Source of the DNA: Oscillospiraceae bacterium
Lineage (GTDB): Bacteria > Bacillota_A > Clostridia > Oscillospirales > CAG-272
Length of the DNA stretch: 33,270 bases
Assembly: GCA_015063445.1 (NCBI GenBank)
Contig: SVUD01000019.1
Span: 1-33,270 of the forward strand
Reading direction: 5' to 3'
The position numbers and the translations under genes were made by a program. Under the pieces are notes generated by a model that ran no database searches, was not told where the DNA came from, and saw only the letters and a program-made list of their open reading frames with translations. Shown piece by piece: positions 18,092 to 25,659 of the stretch; within the stretch, counting starts at the first letter, position 1; each line of letters begins with the position of its first letter.

Positions 18092-18113
18092 AAATAATAG
18101 CCTCCTATATGTT

Positions 18114-19676
18114 TTATTTTTTATTCCAAATGGATTCGAGCGCTACAAGCAGAAGCTCATCAATTTTTATACCGTCCTTTGAGCTGATTTCAATAAACGG
18201 TACGTTGTAATCAGATACGCTTTCGTTATTCAAGAAAGAAGCGTATATTTTTCCGCCGTCAAGAAATACTTCTATACTGCATCTGTCAATTATGAAAGTA
18301 ATATCAAGAGAACCGTCGATTATTGAGAGTGGTGCGCTCTCCTTCACGAATTTTAATTCGTTTTCAGAAGGATTGATCACGATATCTCTGCCGAAGATCT
18401 TAATGATGAAATCGGATATGTCCGTAGTATCATCAATACGTAAATGTATAATATGAGGCGCTTCCTCAAGCTTGTATGATACCGAGCAGTCTTTCGCTAT
18501 CTCTATATCGGCATATCTTTGTTTTTGCGCATATAGCATCTCTAACTCTTTTACGGGTAGGGCGGATAAATAGTATACGCCATTCTTCTCAATCAAAGTA
18601 AGCTCAAGTGGAATACTCATCTGACCCTTGAATGCTCTGCTTACGGCTTGCCATCTGTCCCAGTCTATTCTGACAACTCTTCCATCAGGCATACCCGAGA
18701 ACGTCTGTCCTGCATATGCCGAGCTTCCGTAATGCAAAGTACGTGTCTCTTGCTCGGGTACAAAACCGACCTCGGTAATGGCACCGACCGAATATCTGTT
18801 ATGCGCACCCATCAGCACCCATTTTTTCTCACCGTTTGATGCCACAACTGAAAAGATGTCCGGACACTCATTGTCACCGCTGAGTGAAAACCTTTGCATG
18901 GGCTTCCACTCAAGGAGATCCTCCGATTTGAAGAAGCCGTATATATCCTTTTCAAGATATATGACCATAACGTATGCGCCGATCTCTTCACAAAAAACTA
19001 CCTTAGGATCTCTGTTTGATCTGCATATATGGTTAAGCACCGGATTGTTCTCGTATTTTTTTATAGTTTTAAAACCATCAACAGAATAAGCCAAATGCTG
19101 AGAGAAGGGAGCTGTTGCGGTATAGTAAATGAGCGCAGGGGGATTCTCTTTAGTGCCAAGACCTGTAACGTTCTCGGTATCCAGTATTCCGCTTCCCGAA
19201 TACATCATACCTGTATCATCGGGATATAGTGCGATAGGCTCTTCTGTCCAATGAATAAGATCGGTACTTGTAGCGTGTCCCCAATGCATATTTGCCCATT
19301 CGGGAGAGCAAGGGTTGTGCTGATAGAACATATGGTAGGTACCATCGAGGTATATAAGACCGTTAGGATCGTTATTCCAACCGTTCTTGGTCGTAAAATG
19401 AACTTGAGGACGCAGTAACTCGTTATAAAGTCCTTCAATATCCATCTCATCCGACGTCCTGTATTTGATCTCCATCTCGGGCTTTACGGTAAGCTCAAGC
19501 TCCTTGCCAATAAAACGTGATACGTCAACGTAAGCGGAAAAATCAGGATTTTTGTTATCAAGATTCATCATAAGCTCATATACAGTTTGACCGTCATCTG
19601 AAAAGGTTACCTTTTTCTTTGAAGTCAATACATTTACAGGAAAAATTAAGTATTTCTTCTCAATTTTAATTTTCAT
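18114..19676 (-). CDS. GH32 family glycoside hydrolase, probably cytoplasmic (sucrose/fructan)
   Basis: A 520-residue beta-fructosidase without a signal peptide. An N-terminal beta domain (about 1-75) precedes the catalytic region LLRPQVHFTTKNGWNNDPNG. The expected triad is Asp103 (NDPNG), Asp223 (RDPKV) and Glu270 (NECPD). A C-terminal beta-sandwich follows from about residue 390. The start at 19676 is preceded by AAGGAGGT at optimal spacing; an in-frame ATG eight codons further upstream would lie over the ribosome site. It is the first gene of the leftward operon with the giant GH32, the small protein and the kinase. It probably hydrolyses imported oligofructosides or sucrose (phosphate). 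No transporter gene adjoins it. Confidence 0.9.
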   Translation of the reverse strand: MKIKIEKKYLIFPVNVLTSKKKVTFSDDGQTVYELMMNLDNKNPDFSAYVDVSRFIGKELELTVKPEMEIKYRTSDEMDIEGLYNELLRPQVHFTTKNGWNNDPNGLIYLDGTYHMFYQHNPCSPEWANMHWGHATSTDLIHWTEEPIALYPDDTGMMYSGSGILDTENVTGLGTKENPPALIYYTATAPFSQHLAYSVDGFKTIKKYENNPVLNHICRSNRDPKVVFCEEIGAYVMVIYLEKDIYGFFKSEDLLEWKPMQRFSLSGDNECPDIFSVVASNGEKKWVLMGAHNRYSVGAITEVGFVPEQETRTLHYGSSAYAGQTFSGMPDGRVVRIDWDRWQAVSRAFKGQMSIPLELTLIEKNGVYYLSALPVKELEMLYAQKQRYADIEIAKDCSVSYKLEEAPHIIHLRIDDTTDISDFIIKIFGRDIVINPSENELKFVKESAPLSIIDGSLDITFIIDRCSIEVFLDGGKIYASFLNNESVSDYNVPFIEISSKDGIKIDELLLVALESIWNKK

Positions 19677-19685
19677 ATTACCTCC

Positions 19686-19714
19686 TTGACAAAAAAGCAT
19701 AAGTGTAGTAATCT
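19686..19714 (+). promoter_or_regulatory. promoter of the AraC-type regulator gene
   Basis: Consensus TTGACA (19686-19691), a 17-base spacer and TAATCT (19709-19714). Predicted transcription start is near 19721, which rules out the upstream in-frame ATG at 19686 as the regulator start. Confidence 0.75.
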
Positions 19715-19720
19715 ATATAT

Positions 19721-19750
19721 AGGATACCATCAAATGACGGTTTTAGTCAA
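19721..19750 (-). promoter_or_regulatory. candidate promoter of the GH32 operon
   Basis: On the minus strand TTGACT (19745-19750) and TATCCT (19721-19726) are separated by 18 bases. The leader would be about 35-40 nt. It overlaps the start of the divergent regulator gene. The perfect palindrome CTATATATAG (19713-19722) lies between the two -10 elements. Confidence 0.5.
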
Positions 19751-20585
19751 TGGAAAAATACACGATTACAGGAAAAAATGTGACATGTTACAGATTATAA
19801 ATGAGAATGATAAATATGATGATAACTTTGACCGCGCCTACTCAAGCTTTTCGATTCAACTCATAGATTGCGCAAGGTATAAATGCGATTCATTTAAAAT
19901 AAAAAAACGTATAATGTCTGAATATTACACTATACTGACGGTTGTGAAGGGGAATTTGTCAACAAGTAATGGAGATGATATTGAGCGTGGAGCGTTGTTG
20001 TTTTTGCCCAAGTTTTCTAACGTTATGGTCGAAAGCGATGAAAACACTGAATTTATACAAATTGTATTTAAAAGCTCAGGGCTCAAGGCATCTTTTCCGA
20101 AGAATCCAAAGAGATTAACTGTCGAAACCGATATTTTTATAAGCATTGAGCGATTGTACCGAATGTTTACGTTTCATAACACAATTGAAGGGGTCAGGGA
20201 AGCAATACTGCTTGACATAATTAACGGACTAAGCAAATATTTTTCAGCGGCGTATTCCGAGGTAAGTATGTATCAGAGAATTTGCCAATGGATCGAGACG
20301 AATTCAGAGCGTGATATAACGGCAGAGGACGTTGCTGATGCTCTCGGCTATTCACGTGAGCATTTAAATAGAATAGTTAAGTCTATAGATAATGAAAATC
20401 TAAGTAGTAAGATAGCTAAGTATAGGATAGAAAATATTAAATCGCTTTGCGAGGCTGAGGAACTAAGCGTTGCACAAATTGCGGAAAAGCTTGGATTTTA
20501 TTCAAGAGAGTTGCTTTGCAAATACTTTAAATATCACATGGGCGTGTCAATTAACGAGTATCGCAAAGCAATGCGCTTGCGTTGA
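19734..20585 (+). CDS. AraC-family transcriptional regulator
   Basis: A 283-residue regulator, divergent from the GH32 operon that it probably controls. Residues up to about 165 look like a cupin-type ligand-binding domain (EYYTILTVVKGNLSTSNG, then RGALLFLPKFSNV). The C-terminal 100 residues form the double helix-turn-helix: ITAEDVADALGYSREHLNRIVK and LSVAQIAEKLGFYSRELLCKYFK, ending in GVSINEYRKAMRL. The start at 19734 is the first ATG after the predicted transcription start, with AGGA eight bases upstream. MLQII at 19785 is a possible alternative. The effector is unknown; a sugar such as fructose or sucrose would fit the neighbours. Confidence 0.85.
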   Translation: MTVLVNGKIHDYRKKCDMLQIINENDKYDDNFDRAYSSFSIQLIDCARYKCDSFKIKKRIMSEYYTILTVVKGNLSTSNGDDIERGALLFLPKFSNVMVESDENTEFIQIVFKSSGLKASFPKNPKRLTVETDIFISIERLYRMFTFHNTIEGVREAILLDIINGLSKYFSAAYSEVSMYQRICQWIETNSERDITAEDVADALGYSREHLNRIVKSIDNENLSSKIAKYRIENIKSLCEAEELSVAQIAEKLGFYSRELLCKYFKYHMGVSINEYRKAMRLR

Positions 20586-20650
20586 TTTGAGAGAATTAAT
20601 AAAATTAAAGCTTTTATAACACAAAACACCAAAAATACAAAAATCAAAAT

Positions 20651-20693
20651 AAAAAGCCGAGCAGAATGCAAATATACATCAACTCGGCTTTTG
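20651..20693. terminator. bidirectional terminator between the regulator and the GH88 gene
   Basis: AAAAGCCGAG (20652-20661) pairs with CTCGGCTTTT (20683-20692) around a 21-base loop. It serves the converging araC-type and GH88 genes. Confidence 0.8.
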
Positions 20694-20731
20694 CTATTTT
20701 AATTTTTCAGAGATGATTTTCGCGCTTAAAA

Positions 20732-22090
20732 TTACCAATAAAGCGCCCAATCGGGATCAAGCATTCTGTGAAGAGCCTCGAGGTAGAAATAGTCACCCCA
20801 GATAGTCATTTCATCAATGCCGTTTCCGCCCGGCTTTGAGTACGTGCCGTGGAGAAGAAGTCCGTTTGCCTCGGGAACGTCCTTGGTTATGTAGTGATCT
20901 ATAAGTGAGTTCATAATGCGCTTTGAAGCGTTTACGTAAATTTGTCTTAGCGGATCGTTTTCGTCCATATGCTTGATACCCTCAAGCATAGCGCAAAGAG
21001 CTATCGCTGCGCTCGAAGAATCCTTCGGCTCGTAAGCGCCGTCGTTAAACGAGAGATCCCAATACGCAACGTAATCGCTCGGCAAATAGTTGAGGAAATA
21101 GTTTGCGGTCGATTTAAAGGTCTCGATTGCGCTTTCGTCCTTTTCGTAAATATACGTAAGAAGAGGACCGTACATACCCCAAGCCTGACCTCTTGCCCAA
21201 GTAGATTCATCACTTGCGCCTTGCGCGGTAACACCCTTAAGAGGCGCACCCGTGTCCTTATCAAAGTAATATGTATGGTACGTGCTACCGTCCTCACGGT
21301 AGCAAACTGAAATGGTGGTTTTGAAGTGCTTGTATGCTATATCACGGTATTTTGCATCTCCTGTTACCTCGGTAGCCCAGAAGAGAAGAGGAATGTTCAT
21401 AAGGCAGTCAACTATAAGTCTGTAGTTATTATCAGCGCCAACGTTTCCCCAAGCCTGAATAAATTCGCCCTTTTCGTGATATCTCGTTATAAGGTGATCG
21501 GCTGCCTTGATTGCCGCATCTCTTGCCGCCAAATCGCCCGTGAGCTTATATGCGGCAACACATGATGGCATGAAAACAAATCCCATATCGTGATGGTTGA
21601 CGCCGATTTTATTTTCAATGCGGTAGTAATACGAGGGAATTTGTCCGAGCGCAACGTTTTTATACTTTTCGTCACTTGTAAGCTCGTAAGCGTGCCAGAG
21701 TATGCCCGTCCAGAAGCCTACGTTCCAGCCGCTATTGTTTTCAACAGCGGGATATACGTTGTTTGTGCTATTGTGAGCAGGGAATTTATCCGTAAAGGTC
21801 GGGAGCGCATAATCAATCTTCTTCAACGCCTCCGTAAGAGCGTATTCGAGCTTTTCCTTCGAAAGCTCAAAGTCGGCATATTTTTCGGGATTATTTATAC
21901 CCTCAATGGTTGGGGGTGTTGGAGTGAGCGGCTGCTTGTTGCCGCCGTCGTTGTTTGAGTTTTGGTTGTTATTTTGGCTGTTTTGATTGTTTTCGTCCGA
22001 GTTGTTCTTTCCAAAAAGCATGCAGGACGTCAAAAGCGAGCAGTTGAAAATCATAATCAGACAGATAAGAAGTGATATAAGTCTTTTCAT
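20732..22090 (-). CDS. GH88-type unsaturated glucuronyl hydrolase, lipoprotein
   Basis: A 452-residue surface lipoprotein that probably removes the unsaturated uronic acid left by polysaccharide lyases on glycosaminoglycan- or plant-derived oligosaccharides. Residues 1-26 are a lipoprotein signal with lipobox LLTSC. An Asn/Gln-rich linker follows. The alpha/alpha-barrel has GWNVGFWTGILWHAYE, NHHDMGF with Asp168, VDCLMNIPLLFW with Asp228, SDESTWARGQAWGMYG and WGDYFYLEALHRML. The two aspartates are spaced like the catalytic pair of Bacillus GL1 UGL. The start at 22090 follows GGAGG; an in-frame ATG four codons upstream lies before the ribosome site. GH105 is the alternative family, but the motifs favour GH88. 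Confidence 0.88.
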   Translation of the reverse strand: MKRLISLLICLIMIFNCSLLTSCMLFGKNNSDENNQNSQNNNQNSNNDGGNKQPLTPTPPTIEGINNPEKYADFELSKEKLEYALTEALKKIDYALPTFTDKFPAHNSTNNVYPAVENNSGWNVGFWTGILWHAYELTSDEKYKNVALGQIPSYYYRIENKIGVNHHDMGFVFMPSCVAAYKLTGDLAARDAAIKAADHLITRYHEKGEFIQAWGNVGADNNYRLIVDCLMNIPLLFWATEVTGDAKYRDIAYKHFKTTISVCYREDGSTYHTYYFDKDTGAPLKGVTAQGASDESTWARGQAWGMYGPLLTYIYEKDESAIETFKSTANYFLNYLPSDYVAYWDLSFNDGAYEPKDSSSAAIALCAMLEGIKHMDENDPLRQIYVNASKRIMNSLIDHYITKDVPEANGLLLHGTYSKPGGNGIDEMTIWGDYFYLEALHRMLDPDWALYW

Positions 22091-22121
22091 AAAAACCTCC
22101 ATTTAAATCGGTACTGTATAT

Positions 22122-22150
22122 ATTTTAACCGAAAAAACAGCTTTTGTCAA
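22122..22150 (-). promoter_or_regulatory. promoter of the GH88 lipoprotein gene
   Basis: Minus-strand TTGACA (22145-22150), exactly 17 bases, then TAAAAT (22122-22127). It lies about 30 bases upstream of the start codon, immediately inside a pair of direct repeats. Confidence 0.85.
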
Positions 22151-22155
22151 TAAGG

Positions 22156-22232
22156 GTGTGAAAATGGCGCTTAGAGAATTGCTGTTATGTCGTTCTGTAC
22201 GTTCTTTGTGTGAAAATGGCGCTTAGAGAATT
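22156..22232. repeat. two 25-bp direct repeats 52 bp apart
   Basis: Identical 25-base copies at 22156-22180 and 22208-22232 share the core AAAATGGCGCTTAGAG. The first copy ends five bases upstream of the -35 of the GH88 promoter. The period of 52 bases is five helical turns. No coding potential was seen here. Confidence 0.9.
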
Positions 22233-22300
22233 CTAAATACAGCTTTTAATATTGGATACGAGTTATAAAGCGTACGTATACAGCATATTTAAAACTTTTG

Positions 22301-22329
22301 TTGAATTTTGCGCATAGTTATGATACAAT
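22301..22329 (+). promoter_or_regulatory. promoter upstream of the small membrane protein genes
   Basis: TTGAAT (22301-22306), 17-base spacer, TACAAT (22324-22329), followed by a leader of about 75 bases. The 321-base gap 22091-22411 otherwise holds only the opposite promoter and the 25-bp repeats. Confidence 0.7.
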
Positions 22330-22411
22330 ATATTACACGAGCTTTAATAACAGGACGCACAACGTGTTCTACAGTGAACGATGAGAACAAAAAATAGAAA
22401 GGTTGCGTATA

Positions 22412-22861
22412 ATGAAGAGAATTTTGATTCTGATTTTTTGCTCTGTTATTTTTATTTCGGTGGGTGCTTCTTTTCTTTGGTCAATGTTAAGCGAAAACGA
22501 CATGGTCTTGATCGTTCCGACAATCCTCATGCTTCTATGTTCTTGTGTATTTCTTTTCTTGCTTTTTAAGGAGATTTTTATAGGACGCAATGAATATATT
22601 TTTGAAGATTCTGTATTACTCGTAACTAAAAAAGGAAAGCATGTCGCAAGTATAGATAAGCAAAAACTCGAAAAAATCATTATAATATGCGATATGCTTA
22701 CAAAAGAGGAAGAAATAGTATCTTTTCAGTATGGAAAAAAGAGGTTTTACATAAAATCAACGCACGAAAACAAAGAGGATTTAAAGGTGTTTATTGCCGG
22801 ATTGCCATATAAGAAAAAGGAAAACGTCTTATATTATCTGATATCTTTTCTCTGGCATTGA
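22412..22861 (+). CDS. small two-helix membrane protein, unknown
   Basis: A 149-residue protein that I do not recognise. Two hydrophobic segments (about residues 3-23 and 31-52) are followed by a soluble part from FIGRNEYIFEDSVLLVTKKG that looks like a small beta-rich, PH-like domain facing the cytoplasm, with an amphipathic helix near the C terminus. The ATG at 22412 is preferred over the in-frame TTG at 22403; AAAGG lies about ten bases upstream. It is followed 48 bases later by another small membrane protein gene in the same direction. Codon use is more AT-rich than that of the GH88 gene. Confidence 0.65.
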   Translation: MKRILILIFCSVIFISVGASFLWSMLSENDMVLIVPTILMLLCSCVFLFLLFKEIFIGRNEYIFEDSVLLVTKKGKHVASIDKQKLEKIIIICDMLTKEEEIVSFQYGKKRFYIKSTHENKEDLKVFIAGLPYKKKENVLYYLISFLWH

Positions 22862-22909
22862 CGTGTGGTGCGAAATGGAAAATCAATTAACGGTTGAGGC
22901 GCGTTATCT

Positions 22910-23431
22910 ATGTGGTACTATATTTACATTAGTTTATTATGCATAGGAAATATTTTCTTATCAAGGCTTAACTCCGCATATCACCCCGATATAATTTTGA
23001 AGTGGCATGTTAATATAAAAAGCAAGAGATTGGCGAAAGCTTTAATTTGGCAATCAAATCCTTTCGGCGGCACATATCAAAACAAAAAGGAATATAGAAG
23101 CAAAATAACAATTCTTGGAATATGCTCTTATATTGCTTGGGTGGCTTTGACAATTTTTTCGGTTTGCTTTTTGATATGGGGACCGTCAACACCGATAGAG
23201 CCGATTCGGTTTGATAGGGGTATTCTTTGCTCTACTTTAAATAAGGCTGTTGTCTTTATATCCAACATACTTCTTTTAGGCTTTGATATAAGCTTTTATT
23301 GCCTTAATATTTCAAGGTGTCAGGATGTACGGAAATACAAAGCAATAAATATAATTTGGTGGTTTGTTGTTGTTTTCCTTTTTGCCATTTGTGTAATAGG
23401 CGTTTTTATGATGATAAAATTGATGAGTTGA
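22910..23431 (+). CDS. small four-helix membrane protein, unknown
   Basis: A 173-residue predicted integral membrane protein without recognisable family motifs. Hydrophobic segments lie near residues 2-19, 66-90, 110-127 and 143-168. A positively charged loop (about 30-63, containing KSKRLAKAL and NKKEYRSK) separates the first two. The ribosome site is weak (GAGG about 14 bases upstream), and the upstream gene in the same direction suggests cotranscription. The two may act together, but no function can be given. Confidence 0.6.
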   Translation: MWYYIYISLLCIGNIFLSRLNSAYHPDIILKWHVNIKSKRLAKALIWQSNPFGGTYQNKKEYRSKITILGICSYIAWVALTIFSVCFLIWGPSTPIEPIRFDRGILCSTLNKAVVFISNILLLGFDISFYCLNISRCQDVRKYKAINIIWWFVVVFLFAICVIGVFMMIKLMS

Positions 23432-23442
23432 GTTTTTGGTGT

Positions 23443-23570
23443 ATGAGTATTAAATTTTGGAAAAGACCGGACGATTAGGTAGTGGAAAGCGACTTTTCCG
23501 TTCGGAAAAAGCAAAGCTCAAATTTGCGGAGAAATATGAAAAAATGATGTCGATATACGGCATAAAATAG
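23443..23570 (+). pseudogene. probable frameshifted remnant of a ~42-residue small protein
   Basis: An ATG at 23443 opens MSIKFWKRPDD and then meets TAG. Shifting to the +2 frame at that point gives GSGKRLFRSEKAKLKF and then AEKYEKMMSIYGIK, ending at TAG 23568-23570. The two halves read as one basic peptide broken by a single-base deletion near 23476. It has only a weak ribosome site. It could be chance or a relic carried with the preceding membrane genes. Confidence 0.35.
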
Positions 23571-23580
23571 ATTAGTCTAT

Positions 23581-23620
23581 AAAAGAGGCGATTGCAAAAA
23601 AATCTGCAATCGCCTTAAGT
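23581..23620. terminator. hairpin between the membrane-protein genes and the oxidoreductase
   Basis: AGGCGATTGCA (23586-23596) pairs with TGCAATCGCCT (23605-23615), a perfect 11-base-pair stem. The minus-strand side ends in TCTTTTAT; the plus side is less T-rich. It most likely ends the oxidoreductase transcript. Confidence 0.65.
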
Positions 23621-23635
23621 ATTTTAAATATCGAT

Positions 23636-24919
23636 TCAGTCTTGATTATATAATTCGTTACGGTATTCGTTCATAAATACGACTTTGTCAGTAAGTCTTG
23701 ATTTTTCTGCGGCAAACGTAGTTAAATGGTTGTCTACCGATGTCGTAATGTTCGCAAAGGAGCTGCCTGTATAAGTTCCCGTCATTAACTTGCCGAACGC
23801 GCGAACTATACCCGCATCACCGCCCCCGTGACCGCCAACGATACTCTCGTCGGAAACAAAGTCTCTGATAGAGATTTGCTCGCTTTTGCGCGTGCTGAAA
23901 TCATAAACGGTGATATGATCCTGACCCATTGCGCCTTCCAGCTCACCCTTTGTACCCATAATACGTATTCTTCTGCCGCCCTGGTTAAAAGCGCTCATAA
24001 CAAAGGATGCCGTAGCGCCGGATTCGAATTCCATATTAACTACCTGCTGGTCCACTACGTCATTGTCGCATTGAAATACGCATCTTCCGTAATTTGTTTC
24101 CGTGATAAGCTTCTCAATGTCTTCGGCTGTAGGAGAAGGTATTTTTGTTGCTTGAGGCGCAAACCATGCTACCTGACGGTTGCGGTAAAGCTTGACAGCG
24201 CTGTAGGGACATTCTTCCTCGTGCGGACAGCCCTGATAACAAAATTCGGGTGCTCCTTCGGGCTTATTATCGTTGCAAAAGTATGTCAAAGAGCCGAAAC
24301 TCTGCACCTTTGTGCAGCGCTCGTTCAAAAGCCACTGTATAATATCGATATCGTGGCAGCTTTTTGCAAGTATCATAGGAGCGCTTTGCGATGTTTTATG
24401 CCAATCGCCTCTAACGTAGCTATGACTGTAGTGAAGGTCCTGAACAGCTTCAACGTGTATAACGTTCTTAGGCTTGCCGATTTTTCCATCATCTATTATC
24501 TTTTTGATGAGAGTGAAGAACGGGGTATAACGCAAAACGTGGCAGACTAATATCATAACGCCCTTATCGTTTGCCGCCTTTTCTATCGCAACGCACTCCT
24601 CGGGAGTAGGAGCTATAGGCTTTTCCAAAAGCAGATGGTAGCCCTTCTCGATAGCCTTCATAGCCAGCGAATAGTGATCCTTATCTTGCGTGGCAATAAT
24701 TGCGGCGTCTGCTATTTTCGGAAGCGCTAAGAGGTCTTCACCGCATTTATAGCAGCATTCGTCGGAAAGTCCGAAATTTTCCTTAATGTAATTGCGTCTT
24801 ACGGGATTTTGATCCGCAACCGCAACAAGCTCAAGCTCGGGGCAATATTTCTTTGCCTGATTGGCGTACATAGCTCCTCGTGAGCCGGCTCCGATAACAA
24901 CGTATTTAATCTTATCCAT
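23636..24919 (-). CDS. Gfo/Idh/MocA family oxidoreductase
   Basis: A 427-residue NAD(P)-dependent dehydrogenase acting on a sugar, inositol or glycoside substrate. The N-terminal Rossmann motif is VIGAGSRGAMY (residues 8-18). The cofactor/active-site motif LLLEKPIAPT is present, as is the C-terminal-domain pattern CHDIDIIQWLL, whose His-x-x-Asp is typical of catalytic dyads here. An extra cysteine-rich insert (CYQGCPHEEECPYS) is found in a subset of family members and could bind metal or stabilise the fold. GGAG lies about 11 bases before the ATG. The gene is transcribed alone from a consensus promoter. Specific substrate unknown; degradation of uronic acid or glycoside products would fit the carbohydrate context. 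Confidence 0.88.
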   Translation of the reverse strand: MDKIKYVVIGAGSRGAMYANQAKKYCPELELVAVADQNPVRRNYIKENFGLSDECCYKCGEDLLALPKIADAAIIATQDKDHYSLAMKAIEKGYHLLLEKPIAPTPEECVAIEKAANDKGVMILVCHVLRYTPFFTLIKKIIDDGKIGKPKNVIHVEAVQDLHYSHSYVRGDWHKTSQSAPMILAKSCHDIDIIQWLLNERCTKVQSFGSLTYFCNDNKPEGAPEFCYQGCPHEEECPYSAVKLYRNRQVAWFAPQATKIPSPTAEDIEKLITETNYGRCVFQCDNDVVDQQVVNMEFESGATASFVMSAFNQGGRRIRIMGTKGELEGAMGQDHITVYDFSTRKSEQISIRDFVSDESIVGGHGGGDAGIVRAFGKLMTGTYTGSSFANITTSVDNHLTTFAAEKSRLTDKVVFMNEYRNELYNQD

Positions 24920-24959
24920 AGTATTTTCATCTCCGATAGGCAGCGGTGTTAAATTAATG

Positions 24960-25012
24960 CGGTAAGCATACCGCTACTTTTTCATTATATAATGAAAAGA
25001 GCTTGTTGTCAA
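24960..25012 (-). promoter_or_regulatory. consensus promoter with overlapping palindrome, oxidoreductase gene
   Basis: Minus-strand TTGACA (25007-25012), 17 bases, TATAAT (24984-24989): a perfect consensus. The 20-base palindrome TTTTCATTATATAATGAAAA (24979-24998) covers the -10. GCGGTA/TACCGC (24960-24975) forms a hairpin at the start of the transcript. A second TTGACA lies 11 bases upstream. Confidence 0.85.
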
Positions 25013-25100
25013 GTGTATGTCAAGTAACAATGATATGTTTTTTTCAGTGTTTGTGTGTATCAAGTAATGATTGATATATTTTTCGTTGTTTTAATATGGT

Positions 25101-25345
25101 CTTGAACCCACGTACCAAATCACGCCGAAAGGCGTGTATATCATCAATGCGAAGCATTGCATATCATCAAGACGCAATCTTGTATATCATCATTGCGAAA
25201 GAGGATGCAGCCTGCGGCTGATGATATACTCGCCTTGTCGAGATATACTCGGCAAGGCGGATGAGATACACGCTAATGCGTGATGATATGCCATTGCTTT
25301 CGCAATGGATAAAAAAATTCGACAAGTCAAAACTTGTCGAATTTT
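25101..25345. repeat. 245-bp modular hairpin repeat, left copy
   Basis: It differs from the copy at 28638-28882 by three substitutions in 245 bases with no gap. It opens with a tRNA T-arm-like stretch. It is then a string of small hairpins: CACGCC-GAAA-GGCGTG, CAATGC-GAA-GCATTG, an AAGA..TCTT unit, CAGCC-TGC-GGCTG, CGCCTTG..CAAGGCG, CACGC-TAAT-GCGTG and CCATTG..CAATGG. These are separated by TATCATC spacers on the left and the complementary GATGATA on the right. It ends with AATTCGACAAG..CTTGTCGAATT (25311-25345), a possible bidirectional terminator. Reading frames across it are not genes. Confidence 0.92.
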
Positions 25346-25356
25346 CTGTGAAATGA

Positions 25357-25371
25357 CGATAAAAAAGATAT
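25357..25371. repeat. 15-bp inverted repeat, left arm
   Basis: CGATAAAAAAGATAT here matches exactly the reverse complement at 28605-28619. It lies just inside the left 245-bp repeat; its partner lies just outside the right copy. Confidence 0.7.
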
Positions 25372-25398
25372 TTTCGGCAAAAAAATAGATTTGAACTA

Positions 25399-25427
25399 TT
25401 GCAACAAGCAACCATTTGTGCTATAAT
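25399..25427 (+). promoter_or_regulatory. promoter of the island operon and leader RNA
   Basis: TTGCAA (25399-25404), 17 bases, TATAAT (25422-25427). The transcript should begin near 25434. Confidence 0.85.
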
Positions 25428-25430
25428 ATT

Positions 25431-25600
25431 GTTGCCACATAATTCAATCAACAAATTTCACGGGATAACTCTCTATTTTTTAGAGGGTTTTATAACTATA
25501 CCCATTTTTCGTGTTCTTCAAGTTTGTATTTGGCAAAAATGCAAATTCCACTTGATGAACACGGGAGAGTATCCTGATTTGTTGAGAATTGTGTGGCAAC
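25431..25600 (+). ncRNA. structured leader or small RNA, family not recognised
   Basis: The region folds into a closed multibranch structure. P1 pairs 25431-25439 with 25592-25600, 25441-25445 with 25586-25590 and 25448-25456 with 25577-25585. P2 pairs 25461-25467 with 25570-25576. Hairpin A is ACTCTCT/AGAGGGT (25468-25474 with 25482-25488). Hairpin B pairs 25510-25523 with 25550-25563 with one U-U mismatch. ACTCTCT can instead pair with GGAGAGT (25564-25570), extending P2 and abolishing hairpin A. No protein start with a ribosome site lies within. It precedes an intrinsic terminator and a five-gene operon. It could be a riboswitch-like attenuator or a separate rod-shaped RNA. Confidence 0.65.
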
Positions 25601-25620
25601 AATAGGAGTTTGCGTTTTTC

Positions 25621-25659
25621 GGGTGCATTCTTCTATTGGATGCACCCTTTTTATTTTTT
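25621..25659 (+). terminator. leader terminator/attenuator just before the first island gene
   Basis: GGGTGCATTC (25621-25630) pairs with GGATGCACCC (25638-25647), followed by a 12-base T-rich tract. The ribosome site AGGAGG (25660-25665) begins on the next base, so the hairpin must be read through for operon expression. Confidence 0.88.

Noticed and set aside
25101..25345. CRISPR array
   Set aside because: The hairpins differ from each other in sequence and the short spacers are the repeated part; no constant repeat with unique spacers and no cas genes.
25167..25454. Minus-strand frames over the left repeat
   Set aside because: They translate the hairpin repeat, share a peptide with the right copy for that reason, and have no convincing ribosome site.
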